From contig NZ_CP035282.1 of assembly GCF_004103715.1 (NCBI RefSeq), forward strand, positions 3,558,501 through 3,622,500: a DNA stretch of 64,000 bases. Reading direction: 5' to 3'. Source of the DNA: Acidilutibacter cellobiosedens. GTDB lineage: Bacteria; Bacillota; Clostridia; Tissierellales; Acidilutibacteraceae. Of the stretch, positions 18,196 to 27,873 are shown piece by piece (position 1 is the first letter of the stretch; each line of letters opens with the position of its first letter). Both the position numbers and the translations under genes were made by a program. The notes below the pieces were generated by a model that saw only the letters and a list, made by a program, of their open reading frames with translations, searched no databases and was not told where the DNA came from.

Positions 18196-18690
18196 TTATC
18201 GCATCGTAAAGTAGTCCGCAATCGGACCAAGGGCTACCGCCGGTAAAAAACTCAATGCACCTATGATGAAAATAACTCCGATTAAGAGTCCGACAAACAT
18301 AGCATTGCTGGTAGACAATGTTCCTTCACTAACGGCTACCATTTTCTTTTTCGCCATACTTGCCGCCGTATTAAAAGCCAGATGCCAGCTTGTGCCTTCC
18401 ATTCCTTCCGGATTAAACGGCAGAAAACCCTGCAGCATTTGCAGAATCCAAAGGAATACAAAACCAATTGCGCTGAACAAAAGAGCCGAAAGGGCATACT
18501 TCTTTGCCCCCATTTCCTCATCACTCTTAACCCCCATTACTTTATAGATTCCTTTTTCCACGGGAGCAAGCACACGTGTTAAAAATACCTTTTGCCCAGT
18601 CATTATCTTATAAATATATATGCCCAATGGAATGGACAATACAATCAATATTACAATATAAAATATATCCTGCAATATAATATAACTCAT
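18196..18690 (-). pseudogene. kdpA: kdpA, potassium-binding subunit, with large in-frame internal deletion
   Basis: 164 residues instead of the ~560 usual for KdpA. The N-terminus ([41 protein letters not shown]) joins directly to the C-terminal portion ([38 protein letters not shown]). About 390 residues with the selectivity-filter repeats are missing, yet the frame is kept, so a product could still be made but could not bind potassium. Start ATG 18690 overlaps the kdpF stop. It lies 16 bases upstream of kdpB. Confidence 0.9.
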
Positions 18691-18776
18691 AATTTTTCAC
18701 CTCGAAATAATACATAAAATAAATAGATCAGTAAAGCAAGACCGATTAACCCCACGATTATTAATACAACTCTCAT
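18687..18776 (-). CDS. kdpF: KdpF small membrane peptide
   Basis: A 29-residue peptide ([20 protein letters not shown] then YVLFRGEKL) made almost entirely of one membrane helix. Its stop overlaps the kdpA start (ATGA), and ATGAGGACATGA with GAGAGGGATGAGG lies upstream. Size, hydrophobicity and position identify it as KdpF, which stabilises the KdpABC complex. It appears intact although the rest of the operon is broken. Confidence 0.8.
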   Translation of the reverse strand: MRVVLIIVGLIGLALLIYLFYVLFRGEKL

Positions 18777-19138
18777 GTCCTCATCCCTCTCCTAACTTTT
18801 CTAACCGTACCATTTACTATAAGCCGATTCTACATAATAAAAATTTTGCGTATAACTTCTCCCCATAGCTTACCATTTTTCTCCTTAATTATTATGTCCA
18901 AATTGCAATCCGGCAATATCTCCTGCTGCATTTAAAATGATATCAGAAAAAAAGTCAATGATGTGTCAATTTAGCAGGATAAGATGTCAAGAAAACGGCA
19001 AGATTTTATATCTGCCACTTTTTAAAACGTTTTTCTCATGAATCAAAATGTTGTGAATAACCAGCATAACCATTCGTAACATTCTGAGAACACAGACACA
19101 AATAAAAGAAAGAATATTGTATACTGAAAAAAAGCATA
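18777..19138. other. Intergenic region upstream of kdpF
   Basis: Divergent intergenic region of about 360 bases expected to hold the kdp promoter and the promoter of the nucleoside phosphorylase gene. No open frame of note. I looked for a ydaO-type (c-di-AMP) riboswitch, which sometimes precedes kdp genes, and saw no convincing match. Confidence 0.4.
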
Positions 19139-19155
19139 ACGGAGGTGTATTAATT

Positions 19156-19991
19156 TTGATATATCAGGATTTAATTTCCGGTATGGAGAAATTCGGCTCA
19201 ACAAAACGAGATATTTGTATACACGGGATAGGAATATCACCGGAAAAGGTACATGAAAATGTGATTATTGCACCTTGGTGGGAACCTTCGCATATTTCAA
19301 GTATCGGAACGGCAGAATATTTAAGTACATCGGATTTTTCAAGCATAAAGGTTTGGGATATCACTTCCGATACAACCAAAATGACTTACATCAAAACCTG
19401 AATCGGAGCCCCTGTATTGATGGATGCGCTTTTAACTTTAGGGGTCACATCATGTCAACAAATCATTTTCATTGGTTCCGTCGGGTCCTTGGATGATAAT
19501 ATCGGCATAGGTGATATCGTTATTCCCGAATATTCTGTTTGTGGTGACGGAGCCAGCCGCTATATATCTTCAGATTCACTTAACAATGGTGATGTCTTCG
19601 GAGAAAAAATATATTCGAATATAGATTTATTCAATAAATCTAAAACAGTAACCGAACGCATTTGCAAGGAAAAAACGTGAAGTGGCACTTAGGAAAAACA
19701 TTTAGTATAGATACAGTGTTTGCTCAATTTATACATCTTGATGAAATATTGAATATAGGATGCAATACCATAGAAATGGAAACGGCTTCGGCTTTTAGAG
19801 CTGCAAGACTTATGAATGTCCCGATTATGGCTCTTTTTAGTATCCCAGATAATGTTATGGTGAATAAATCTCTGATAAGCGGCCGAACTCAAAAAGAAAT
19901 GGAATATAAAAGATATGTGCGTCATGAGCTTTTTCCGAAAATTATATTGGATATTTTTGAGAATAAAATTGAGGTATCTCTTTCGACCTAA
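19156..19991 (+). pseudogene. Purine/uridine phosphorylase family protein, broken by TGA and a frameshift
   Basis: TTG 19156 has GGAGGTG about ten bases upstream. The sequence has the phosphorylase-superfamily pattern (DICIHGIGISPEKV; IIFIGSVGSLDDNIGIGDIV, residues ~104-123; IEMETASAFRAARLM, the substrate-binding Glu-Met-Glu). A TGA at 19399-19401 interrupts YIKT-IGAP, where Trp (TGG) would fit. In the A6 run at 19670-19675 one A is missing compared with what is needed to continue from CKEK into VKWHLGKTFSIDTVF. Such enzymes cleave nucleosides to base and ribose-1-phosphate. Two independent lesions make it inactive. Confidence 0.8.
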
Positions 19992-20000
19992 AAACCATAG

Positions 20001-20213
20001 GCAAAAGACGGTGTTGCTTTAAATCATATTGACAAATTGGATAAAGAAGGCAATTCTGCAGAATTGACAGGTGGTTTGAGTATCGATGATATGTTTGACA
20101 ATGTAGTGAAATCCCAGACACTTCAGGTGGATGTTATAAACGGAGCAACGCTTACCTCGAAAGTTCATCTCAAAGCCCTTGAAAATGCGTTAAAACAAGC
20201 GCAGATGGATTAA
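20001..20213 (+). pseudogene. FMN-binding domain protein, C-terminal fragment
   Basis: Seventy codons ending in QTLQVDVINGATLTSKVHLK then ALENALKQAQMD. The SGAT-like motif (NGATLTS) is the site where FMN is covalently attached in NqrC/RnfG-like FMN-binding domains (normally S/D-G-A-T-x-T/S-S). There is no start codon or ribosome binding site at the 5' side; the coding pattern begins abruptly after the phosphorylase remnant, so the N-terminal part has been deleted. Confidence 0.65.
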
Positions 20214-20242
20214 TTCGTTTTATGGATATTTCAAAACGTTCC

Positions 20243-20290
20243 ATCCCCTCACTCAGTACGGAAATAAGTGAGGGGATTCTTCTATTTTTC
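20243..20290 (+). terminator. Intrinsic terminator after the FMN-binding fragment
   Basis: ATCCCCTCACT (20243-20253) pairs with AGTGAGGGGAT (20267-20277), followed by a T-rich stretch. Confidence 0.85.
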
Positions 20291-20394
20291 ATTTGGCTTT
20301 TGAAAATTTTATATCCAGGAGTTTAAGTTTATATGATACGTATAAAGACACAAAAAAGGTATTTGGTGAGAGATATTAATTGTATCTGTATTTC

Positions 20395-20440
20395 TTGACA
20401 AAAATAATTTTTCATCTTATAATGTAACTAGTATTACATT
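20395..20440 (+). promoter_or_regulatory. Consensus sigma-A promoter with an overlapping dyad
   Basis: TTGACA (20395-20400), 17 bases, TATAAT (20418-20423). Directly overlapping is AATGTAACTAGTATTACATT, an imperfect inverted repeat (ATGTAA/TTACAT) placed like a repressor operator. Genes downstream are a tiny open frame at 20460 and the MFS transporter at 20664. Confidence 0.75.
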
Positions 20441-20459
20441 TATAAAAACAAGGTATGAT

Positions 20460-20594
20460 ATGGATAATCATGAATGGCCAATAATCAATTATATGCTTTC
20501 CAAGGAATCTTTACGTCCACGGGATGATGTTATTCTCCTACCCATATTGATAACTTTAAAGGGAAAACTGATTTTCCATGAAGTATTCAGGTAG
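20460..20594 (+). CDS. Possible 44-residue ORF of unknown function
   Basis: ATG 20460 begins MDNHEWPIINYMLSKESLRP and ends in HEVFR; it follows the strong promoter. There is no good ribosome binding site (AAGGTATG at best). It may be the N-terminal scrap of a regulator, but I do not recognise it. Low confidence that it is translated. Confidence 0.25.
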   Translation: MDNHEWPIINYMLSKESLRPRDDVILLPILITLKGKLIFHEVFR

Positions 20595-20663
20595 TGCTAA
20601 AAGGAGTTCAAAAGACTATAAATTAGGATAAAAGTAAAAATTGTATTAGGAGGAGATAGTGTT

Positions 20664-21806
20664 ATGTGGAATGTTATTTTATTAGGACTTGTCAGTTTCT
20701 TTTCAGATATCAGTGCGGAAATGGTTTATCCAATTATTCCACTTTATTTAACCTCTGTGTTCGGTGCAACCCCAGCACTTGTGGGAGTTATTGAGGGCAT
20801 TGCCGAGAGCCTTGCCAGCCTTTTGAAAGTGTTCAGCGGCTACGTCACGGACAAATACCACAATAAAAAACCCGTTGCCTTTATTGGCTATGCCACAGGG
20901 TTAATTTATAAGGTTGCTCTCATTTTCGCCAATTCATGGGTCGGCATTTTGGGCGCAAGGGCCATTGATCGCATCGGAAAAGGCATCCGAACCGCTCCAA
21001 GAGATGTTATGGTAAGTGAAAGTGCAGATAAAGAACAAATGGGAAAAGCATTTGGTATCCATAAGGCATTGGACATGGCCGGTTCATCTATTGGTATCTT
21101 TATCAGCTTTCTACTGCTAAAAAACGCCGGCGAAAATTTTGCATATAAAAAATTGTTTGCAATTTCTACTATTCCGGCATTTTTGGGACTTATTATGTTC
21201 TTCTTCATTAAAGAAAAAAACGAGCATAGTGCCGTTTTAAGAAGAAAGCCGTTCTGGCAAAATATAAAACAACTGGACAGGAAACTTAAACTATATATTA
21301 TGGTGGCCTTCCTGTTCACCCTTGGAAATTCCTCGAATACATTTTTACTGTTACGGGCAAAAAGTGTCGGGTTCGACGATACAAGTGTGATATTATTATA
21401 TTTCATCTTTAATCTTACCGCGTCCATTCTTTCCATTCCTCTTGGAAAGTTATCGGATAAAATAGGAAGGAAAAAATTGCTCGTTTCAGGTTATTTTGTT
21501 TTTTCTTCTGTGTATCTGGGCTTTGCTTTTGCCTCCAGCCAATCTGTTATAGTTATCGTCTTTGTACTTTATGGCATTTATACTGCCATGATTACCGGAG
21601 TAGAACGAGCATTTATTGCAGAAATATCCCCTGAAGAATTAAAGGGAACAATGCTGGGAATGCATTCCACTGTTGTAGGGATCGCTTTGTTGCCAGCCAG
21701 TGTCATAGCCGGATTGTTGTGGAATGGATTCGGAGCATCAGTGCCTTTTTTATTCGGCTCAGGCATGTCGCTGCTCGCGGCTTTGATACTGCTTTTTTTT
21801 ATGTAA
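20664..21806 (+). CDS. MFS-family transporter
   Basis: 380 residues with 11-12 membrane helices and the MFS pattern after helix 2: GYVTDKYHNKKPVAFIGYA, and in the second half LSDKIGRKKLLVSGYF. The N-terminus LGLVSFFSDISAEMVYPIIP is typical of a drug-efflux-like MFS subgroup. Start ATG has AGGAGGAG upstream. It probably uses the strong promoter at 20395. The substrate is unknown. The C-terminus (LAALILLFFM) ends soon after helix 12, so it is complete or nearly so. Confidence 0.9.
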   Translation: MWNVILLGLVSFFSDISAEMVYPIIPLYLTSVFGATPALVGVIEGIAESLASLLKVFSGYVTDKYHNKKPVAFIGYATGLIYKVALIFANSWVGILGARAIDRIGKGIRTAPRDVMVSESADKEQMGKAFGIHKALDMAGSSIGIFISFLLLKNAGENFAYKKLFAISTIPAFLGLIMFFFIKEKNEHSAVLRRKPFWQNIKQLDRKLKLYIMVAFLFTLGNSSNTFLLLRAKSVGFDDTSVILLYFIFNLTASILSIPLGKLSDKIGRKKLLVSGYFVFSSVYLGFAFASSQSVIVIVFVLYGIYTAMITGVERAFIAEISPEELKGTMLGMHSTVVGIALLPASVIAGLLWNGFGASVPFLFGSGMSLLAALILLFFM

Positions 21807-21939
21807 ATAAAAAAATACCTTATAATCCCACTCAATGGGTTTAAGTAATAATAATAAATAGAGATTTTTAACCAAAATTATGATAAAATTTAGGAAATAT
21901 GAGAGTGAAACGAATTTATATAATGGGAGGGAAGGCAGT

Positions 21940-22542
21940 ATGAAAAAAGCAGCGGTCATGATATATCCACAGTTCTGTATGCAGGAAATTAGCTGTCTGA
22001 CAGAAATATTCAAATGGTATGATAAAGAAATAACAGTATTTTCTTCATCATTAAAACCTGTTAACAGTGAAGATGGATTCACATTTTTACCGCACAAAAC
22101 ATTCGATGAATTTCAAAAGGAGGAATTTGATTGTGTTATTCTCCCTGGAATTTGGGATTTCAGAGAAGCGTTAAATGATGAAAGAAACATTACGTTTCTT
22201 AAACAATTTAAAAATGATGAAAACATAATTATAGCAAGTATTTCTAGTTCTCCTATACTACTTGCAAAGGCAGGTATCTTAGATGACAAAAAGTTCTGTT
22301 GTGGGTTATTTGAAGAAGTTATAGACGAATATACCTTTATTCCAAGAAACAATTTACAGCGTAAACCTCTCTGCACAGATGGTAATCTTGTTACGGCAAT
22401 TGGATTCGCATTCAAAGAATTTGCTATTGAAGCAGCTAAAAAAGCAGGAATTAAATGCAGTGATAATATATTCGAAGGAATAACAAAAGAATATACTGAA
22501 GAGGAATTAACTTTTCATATCACAGAAGAATTTATCGATTAA
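21940..22542 (+). CDS. DJ-1/PfpI-family protein
   Basis: 200 residues: MKKAAVMIYPQFCMQEISCL at the N-terminus, DCVILPGIWDFRE (residues ~64-76), and IIASISSSPILLAKAGIL, the nucleophile-elbow position where DJ-1/PfpI proteins carry Cys; here the residue is Ser (ASISSSP), so a cysteine-based activity is doubtful. The frame is open from an ATG at 21880, but GGGAGGGAAGG lies just upstream of the ATG at 21940, which is the better start. Function may be a glyoxalase- or chaperone-like role or a regulatory one; the sequence does not decide. Confidence 0.8.
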   Translation: MKKAAVMIYPQFCMQEISCLTEIFKWYDKEITVFSSSLKPVNSEDGFTFLPHKTFDEFQKEEFDCVILPGIWDFREALNDERNITFLKQFKNDENIIIASISSSPILLAKAGILDDKKFCCGLFEEVIDEYTFIPRNNLQRKPLCTDGNLVTAIGFAFKEFAIEAAKKAGIKCSDNIFEGITKEYTEEELTFHITEEFID

Positions 22543-22638
22543 ATATGTGAAACAATCAGCTTCCTACATAGAATTATATTAATCCAAAAAATAAACCGTT
22601 TGTGTATAAAAATGGTGATTGTTAAGGAGATGTAAATA

Positions 22639-23153
22639 ATGCAGATATTTGAATTAACGAAAGAGAATGCACCACTGGTAGCTAAATTTATGGCCAAAAT
22701 AAAACCCGAATGGTGGGATTATGATGGTGCAATAGGACAGTTAACAGATATTAATACTGTATTTGGTACAGTTGGTTAGTTCATCGGCAAAGATAAAGAA
22801 CACTTAAAAGGTTGGATGTTATGCAGAGAATTGCGTTGTTACAATTCAATTGAACTTGAATGTTGGGAATATGACGATAACGGGGTATTTTCTTTAGAAC
22901 ATAAATTAAAAGATTTATTCGATACAGCCTGTGAATATGCAAAGTCTAAAGGTTATTTGACCTTCAGAACCGCAATGGGATTCAACACAGTTTAACATTC
23001 ATAATAGGCCTTTAGGTGATATATCAGAAGAGATTAAAAATTTAAGGGATGATACATTGGTTGCTTGATTATGGCTTTAAAGTTGTAGGAATCCAACCTG
23101 ACGCCTTAGGTAAAAATTATCACTGCATTTATTTAACTAAAATTTTAAATTAG
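22639..23153 (+). pseudogene. GNAT-like protein, broken by TAG and frameshifts
   Basis: ATG 22639 follows AAGGAGATG. The frame reads MQIFELTKENAPLVAKFMAK, hits TAG at 22777-22779 (TVG-FIGKDKEHLKGW, where Trp or similar would fit), then continues to ELECWEYDDNGVFSLEHKLK. After GFNTV the frame is lost, with several stops, and a last segment (VVGIQPDALGKNYHCIYLTK) marks the former C-terminus at 23153. The order of motifs is that of a single-domain acetyltransferase. Clearly non-functional. Confidence 0.7.
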
Positions 23154-23218
23154 TCTGATGATTTAAATTGTGTAGATTGTGAGCATAACAAGAGACGGTA
23201 AATCCATAGCATTATTAA

Positions 23219-23257
23219 AATAAAGGCAGGAAATTTCCCAATCTTCCTGCCTTTATT
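23219..23257. terminator. Bidirectional terminator between convergent genes
   Basis: AATAAAGGCAGGAA (23219-23232) pairs with TTCCTGCCTTTATT (23244-23257); A- and T-runs on both sides. Confidence 0.85.
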
Positions 23258-23280
23258 ATTTCTCATAATTTTATTCTCAA

Positions 23281-25941
23281 TTATACAGCTTCGTCTTTTA
23301 AAATATCTACGATGTCTCCCTTTCGAAGCATCCTTCCTCCCATTACGTAGGAAAGTATGATTGATAGCAAAATTACTCCACCGAAAATCAAAATCGGTAA
23401 AACCGGTAAAAAAGGCAGAAATTCTTTCAGATATATCATATTAACTTTAAGAAACACACCAATCACAATTAGGTTTAAAGGAATGCTTAACACAATGGGC
23501 ATAATACCGAAAAGTATTCCTTCTAACAGTAACATCCGTTTTATTCCCTTAGGTGAAATTCCCACTGACCGCAGCATGGCAAATTCTTTTTTGCGTTGTC
23601 TTAAATTACCCGATACGGTAGCGAACACATTGGAAATACCGATTAATGCAAGAAAAACTGCTACGCACAACATTACAGTTTTCAGCAGGTTTCTGGAATT
23701 TGTATCCGTTTGACGCATTTCAAGAACGTTCCATATAGAATAATCTCCTGAACCATACCACTTATCACAAATTTCTATTATTTTATCCGTTACCGGCTGA
23801 ATAAAATCTTCCGATTGAACAACTATAGGAGCAAAAACTCTCTTTCCACGCAAAGCACGTACTTCCTGAAAATTTTCGATAATTTTCAAATACGTACTTC
23901 TGGGCATAACCTGTATAAGCTGATATCCTCCGTATCGGTCACCAACGGCCGGCATTTGATTAGTCAAAAATCCGATTTCAGTCTGGAAAGAAAAGTCACT
24001 GGTATCCTCCGGATATGTTTTTTCCTCTTCATTCAACTTATCGCCGACGTTAAGTTTTAAAAACGGAATACGGACTTCATTACGGAGGTCACTGTGCATA
24101 TCGTCCTGTACTTCATTGACAACGATGGTAAGTGGCCTTTTGGTATCATAAAACATAGATGAATCCGCACCGATTTGCTTACAGTATTCTGCAAAACTTT
24201 GATCATCCAAGGCAATCAGATTAGTTTGAATGCGGAACTTCCCCTTTTCTTCATACACGGAGAATTTCCCGCTGTCGGCAATCCGTTTAAGCCCTCCTAT
24301 CCCTCTAAGCTCGTATGACTCCATATCCGTTGATAACCATAAACCGGCAGGAACCTCACTGGCAAATAATACACTTTTTGCTCCTTCAACGGAACGTATC
24401 TGATTTTCAAATTCTGGTTCTGTCATATTACCATCTTCTGTATAAAGTGAGATATTCTGCTGTTGTTCTTTTAATTTATCAAAATAAAATATTTTATTTT
24501 TTGCGTCGTTTACAGCCATGAAATTCAGGAATCCACTGAATAACAAGAATGATAAGGTAAGAGAAATAGATGCTGTGCGGTACGATTTTCTTCGGATATA
24601 CAAAGCATTTTGAGCAAGTTCTCCTTCGATTCCGAAAATTTTTGAAGCAATGTTATGTTTCTTCACCTTTTTTATCTTTATATCCTCGCCTTGTCGAATA
24701 GCATCAATAGGCATAAGTCGGCTGATTTTTCGTGCCGGAATCAGTGCAGACAGCCATACAGTCAAAAGAGCCAGTAAAACAGAGGGCAATGCCGCCGGAA
24801 GTCCAAAGGTAAAAACGATGTTATAGTCCCTCAGGTTTTTTACAGAATTGATATAGGAAAATAAACCATAATCCAGTGCCCAACCGATAAATAATCCTAC
24901 CGGAACGGGTATAACCGATAAAACAAATCCTTCAAATATGACCGAGTGTTGTACCTGCTTAGGTGAAGCACCTATACTCTTCAACATTCCAAGCTGCTTA
25001 AGCCGTGCATTTGCCGACATTGCAAAAGCATTGTTAATGATGAACACAAATACTCCCGCTACTAACAAAACAATAACCGTAATCATAACGGGCTGTGATA
25101 ACATCCATAGTTTAAAATCCGTCCTTTGTTTCGGTGGGAAAATAAGGTATTTGGCCAGAAGACTATCATTGGTTCTCACCATGTATTTACCGTATTCATC
25201 AGGTTTAGAACATACCGACTTAGCAATGTTGTTAATATCTTCATAAGTACTTCTCGGATTTTTAAAACGCATATAAACGGTAAGCTGATCCTCCGGTAAG
25301 ATATTTGTTTCATTCAAATATCCATAGGCCATATAATAAGGTGTCATGGAATTTGTGGTAATATCCAGCTTTGCAACAACAGTATAGATACGTTTAACAG
25401 TAGGAACAAAAAGTTCTTCGTCTTTAAACGGAGCATTAAAATCTATTTGCTTACCATTCAACTTTCGGTTGCCTAAATCGAGAGTAAGACTGTCTCCTAT
25501 CTTTAAGTCAGGGTGATTTTCAAAATATTGTTTTGAAAGAGCAATTTCGTTTTCCGATTTAGGGATTCTTCCCTCCAGAATGGCCGTATGCTCTGGCATA
25601 TCCTCCCAGTAACTTTGACTTAAACCCCGCATTGCCAGATAGGGGCGTCTTGGATCATCAATTTTAGCGATTTTCCATGTACCCTTTATCATCACTCTTT
25701 CCACATTAGGGTGAGCAGTAACATATTTCAATTTGTCACCGGGAGTATTGTCAAACAATTCGGCATGCCAATTACCGTTTTCCAAAATAAGCAAACGAAC
25801 TTCGTCGGTATAAAAAGTATATAAGGCACCACTCAAGGCGGAAAGAAGGATAGTTGCAATCAAAATGGCAATCATGATGGCAATACTGCTTTTCTTGTTG
25901 TGCTTTATATAGTCAAGAGTATATTCTTTAAGAATATTCAT
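23281..25941 (-). CDS. FtsX-type ABC transporter permease (886 aa)
   Basis: A long permease with an N-terminal membrane helix (SSIAIMIAILIATILLSALS), a large extracytoplasmic region, a first FtsX core at residues ~285-410 (with NAFAMSANARLKQLGMLKSI, the coupling region), a second extracytoplasmic region, and a second FtsX core at residues ~755-880 (NLRQRKKEFAMLRSVGISPK). It overlaps the ATPase gene by 4 bases. Together with that ATPase and the two-component genes upstream it forms a four-gene operon of the type used to sense and expel or detoxify antimicrobial peptides; the actual substrate is unknown. Confidence 0.9.
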   Translation of the reverse strand: MNILKEYTLDYIKHNKKSSIAIMIAILIATILLSALSGALYTFYTDEVRLLILENGNWHAELFDNTPGDKLKYVTAHPNVERVMIKGTWKIAKIDDPRRPYLAMRGLSQSYWEDMPEHTAILEGRIPKSENEIALSKQYFENHPDLKIGDSLTLDLGNRKLNGKQIDFNAPFKDEELFVPTVKRIYTVVAKLDITTNSMTPYYMAYGYLNETNILPEDQLTVYMRFKNPRSTYEDINNIAKSVCSKPDEYGKYMVRTNDSLLAKYLIFPPKQRTDFKLWMLSQPVMITVIVLLVAGVFVFIINNAFAMSANARLKQLGMLKSIGASPKQVQHSVIFEGFVLSVIPVPVGLFIGWALDYGLFSYINSVKNLRDYNIVFTFGLPAALPSVLLALLTVWLSALIPARKISRLMPIDAIRQGEDIKIKKVKKHNIASKIFGIEGELAQNALYIRRKSYRTASISLTLSFLLFSGFLNFMAVNDAKNKIFYFDKLKEQQQNISLYTEDGNMTEPEFENQIRSVEGAKSVLFASEVPAGLWLSTDMESYELRGIGGLKRIADSGKFSVYEEKGKFRIQTNLIALDDQSFAEYCKQIGADSSMFYDTKRPLTIVVNEVQDDMHSDLRNEVRIPFLKLNVGDKLNEEEKTYPEDTSDFSFQTEIGFLTNQMPAVGDRYGGYQLIQVMPRSTYLKIIENFQEVRALRGKRVFAPIVVQSEDFIQPVTDKIIEICDKWYGSGDYSIWNVLEMRQTDTNSRNLLKTVMLCVAVFLALIGISNVFATVSGNLRQRKKEFAMLRSVGISPKGIKRMLLLEGILFGIMPIVLSIPLNLIVIGVFLKVNMIYLKEFLPFLPVLPILIFGGVILLSIILSYVMGGRMLRKGDIVDILKDEAV

Positions 25942-26621
25942 TTCCTCACCGCCTCGTCGGAAATAATTATTCCATCTTCAATTGTAATGATACGATCAGC
26001 CTCCAGGGCAAGTTTTTCATCATGGGTAATAAGCAGTACGGTTTGTTGGAAATACTTATTGGAAAGCTTGAGCAATTCCAAAGTTTCCTCAGAGTTCTTC
26101 CGATCAAGATTTCCGGTAGGTTCATCTGCCAACAGAATAGCAGGGCGGTATATAAGTGCTCGCCCTATAGCCACGCGCTGCTGTTGACCGCCGGAAAGCT
26201 GCCACGGAAAATGATTTAACCGATCAGATAAGCCAAGGGTATCCACGATTTCCGCAAACCGTTGTTCATCCGGTTTCCTGCTGTCCAGAAGTATGGGAAG
26301 TAAAATATTCTTGCGTACATTCAGTGTAGGAATAAGATTATAAAACTGATAGATCAGCCCTACCTTGCGGCGGCGAAAAACAGCAAGTTGTTCTTCATTT
26401 AACGTAGCAATATCAATATCCTCAATAAAAATTTTCCCTTCCGTAGGACGATCTACACCTCCTAACAGGTGCAGCAACGTCGATTTTCCGGAGCCAGACG
26501 GACCGACAATTGTTACGAATTCACTTTTTTGTACCGAAAGGTTTACATGGTCAAGAGCCGTTACCATAAGTGTACCGGAGCCATATTTTTTTGTTACATT
26601 TTCACATCTCAACAATTCCAT
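25938..26621 (-). CDS. ABC transporter ATP-binding protein (MacB/LolD type)
   Basis: 227 residues with Walker A GPSGSGKS, Q-loop LIYQFYNLIPTLNV, signature LSGGQQQRVAIGRAL, Walker B ILLADEPTGNLD and switch His in LLITHD. This is the type that partners FtsX-domain permeases, and the permease gene overlaps its end by 4 bases. Start ATG has AAGGAGGTAG upstream. The Q-loop and signature are canonical, so it should be active. Confidence 0.93.
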   Translation of the reverse strand: MELLRCENVTKKYGSGTLMVTALDHVNLSVQKSEFVTIVGPSGSGKSTLLHLLGGVDRPTEGKIFIEDIDIATLNEEQLAVFRRRKVGLIYQFYNLIPTLNVRKNILLPILLDSRKPDEQRFAEIVDTLGLSDRLNHFPWQLSGGQQQRVAIGRALIYRPAILLADEPTGNLDRKNSEETLELLKLSNKYFQQTVLLITHDEKLALEADRIITIEDGIIISDEAVRK

Positions 26622-26691
26622 AAAACTACCTCCTTTATGCCATCATGGTATCAGCCTTAAATGACATTCCGGTGACAAAAGACAAAAAACA

Positions 26692-27873
26692 TCAAACATA
26701 AAACTTTACAATAAACCTCCCGCCGCCTTTGGGAGAATTTTCTGCTCGAAGAGTCCCTTTTTGTCTTTCAATGATAGATTTGGAAAGCGCCAATCCAATA
26801 CCTACACCGTCCTTTAAGGAATTTTTCCCTTTATAGAAACGCTCAAACAAATGAGGTAGGTCATTCCTGTCAAAACCTTTACCACTGTCCTCTATAATGA
26901 TTTCCGTATAGAGTGGATTCTGTGAATAATTAATAGAAATATTCCCCCCATCCGGCGTGTATTCACTGCAATTCTTGATAAGATTCAAAAGAGCTTCTGA
27001 CACCCAATTCATATCCCCCATGAACTTCACATCAGATTCATGAGGAATAATAAGCTGCTGGCCCTTTTTCAAAATCATATCCTCTACCGGCTCAGAAGCA
27101 AGAGCCAGTACAGCAAAAACATCCACATGTTCCTGTTTGAATTCCATTGTACCTGCATCCAACTTAGATAAAGTCAATAGTGAAGAAACCAATGTTTCCA
27201 GGCGATTAAGTTGGTGATTAAGCTTTTCAATATAAATTCTGTCTTCATCTGTAGGATTTTCCGACAAAAGTTGAGTCATTAACGACATAGATGTAATAGG
27301 AGTTTTTAGCTGATGGGAAATATCGGTTAGATTATCGGCAAGAGATCGACGTTCCCGCACAGCATTTTCCTTTGTTTGACGTAGTTCGTTCATCGTCTTA
27401 TACAACTCATCTTCCAGAAGGGAAAAGTCATCTTCCTGACGTAATAGTAATGCTTCCTGTCCGAGATTGATGGCTTTCAGATAATCAGTCAATCCTTCAA
27501 TACGTTCTTTTTTCTTCTTTAAGGAGAAGTAGCCTATCACTATCACCAATGTGGCCGGGACGATTGCCAACAAGATACCATATACCGTCATTCTGAAAGT
27601 ATTTTGGCTTCGAAATACATTCAATGAATAATTATATTTCTTAAGAATTGCATCACCGTCATTAAAATCCGAAAAATTCGCTTCTTTAAGTGCCCGAATC
27701 ATCATGGCTTCCATCTGGGGATCAGTTTTTACAGCAAAACCAAGTATCTGAGCCACATTTTTATATTCCTGCCTTGCAATGATGTGTGAAGATATCAAAC
27801 CCATCGCAATTCCCATGATTATAAAAGTAACGATAATTGCCACTGTCCTATTTAAAAATTGGTTCCGTTTCAT
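26692..27873 (-). CDS. Sensor histidine kinase
   Basis: 393 residues: two membrane helices (TVAIIVTFIIMGIAMGLI near 9-26 and TVYGILLAIVPATLVIVIGY near 97-116) around a short extracytoplasmic loop, a helical linker, phosphoacceptor box ISHQLKTPITSM (His near residue 188), N box NLIKNCSEYTPDG, G1 IEDSGKGF and G2 GVGIGLALSKSI. It overlaps the response-regulator gene by 4 bases and lies 70 bases upstream of the ATPase gene. The ~70-residue sensor loop is larger than in the intramembrane BceS kinases, so the mode of sensing may differ. Confidence 0.92.
   Translation of the reverse strand: MKRNQFLNRTVAIIVTFIIMGIAMGLISSHIIARQEYKNVAQILGFAVKTDPQMEAMMIRALKEANFSDFNDGDAILKKYNYSLNVFRSQNTFRMTVYGILLAIVPATLVIVIGYFSLKKKKERIEGLTDYLKAINLGQEALLLRQEDDFSLLEDELYKTMNELRQTKENAVRERRSLADNLTDISHQLKTPITSMSLMTQLLSENPTDEDRIYIEKLNHQLNRLETLVSSLLTLSKLDAGTMEFKQEHVDVFAVLALASEPVEDMILKKGQQLIIPHESDVKFMGDMNWVSEALLNLIKNCSEYTPDGGNISINYSQNPLYTEIIIEDSGKGFDRNDLPHLFERFYKGKNSLKDGVGIGLALSKSIIERQKGTLRAENSPKGGGRFIVKFYV

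Noticed and set aside
18777-19138. c-di-AMP (ydaO) riboswitch upstream of kdp.
   Set aside because: None of the conserved loop motifs were recognisable by eye.
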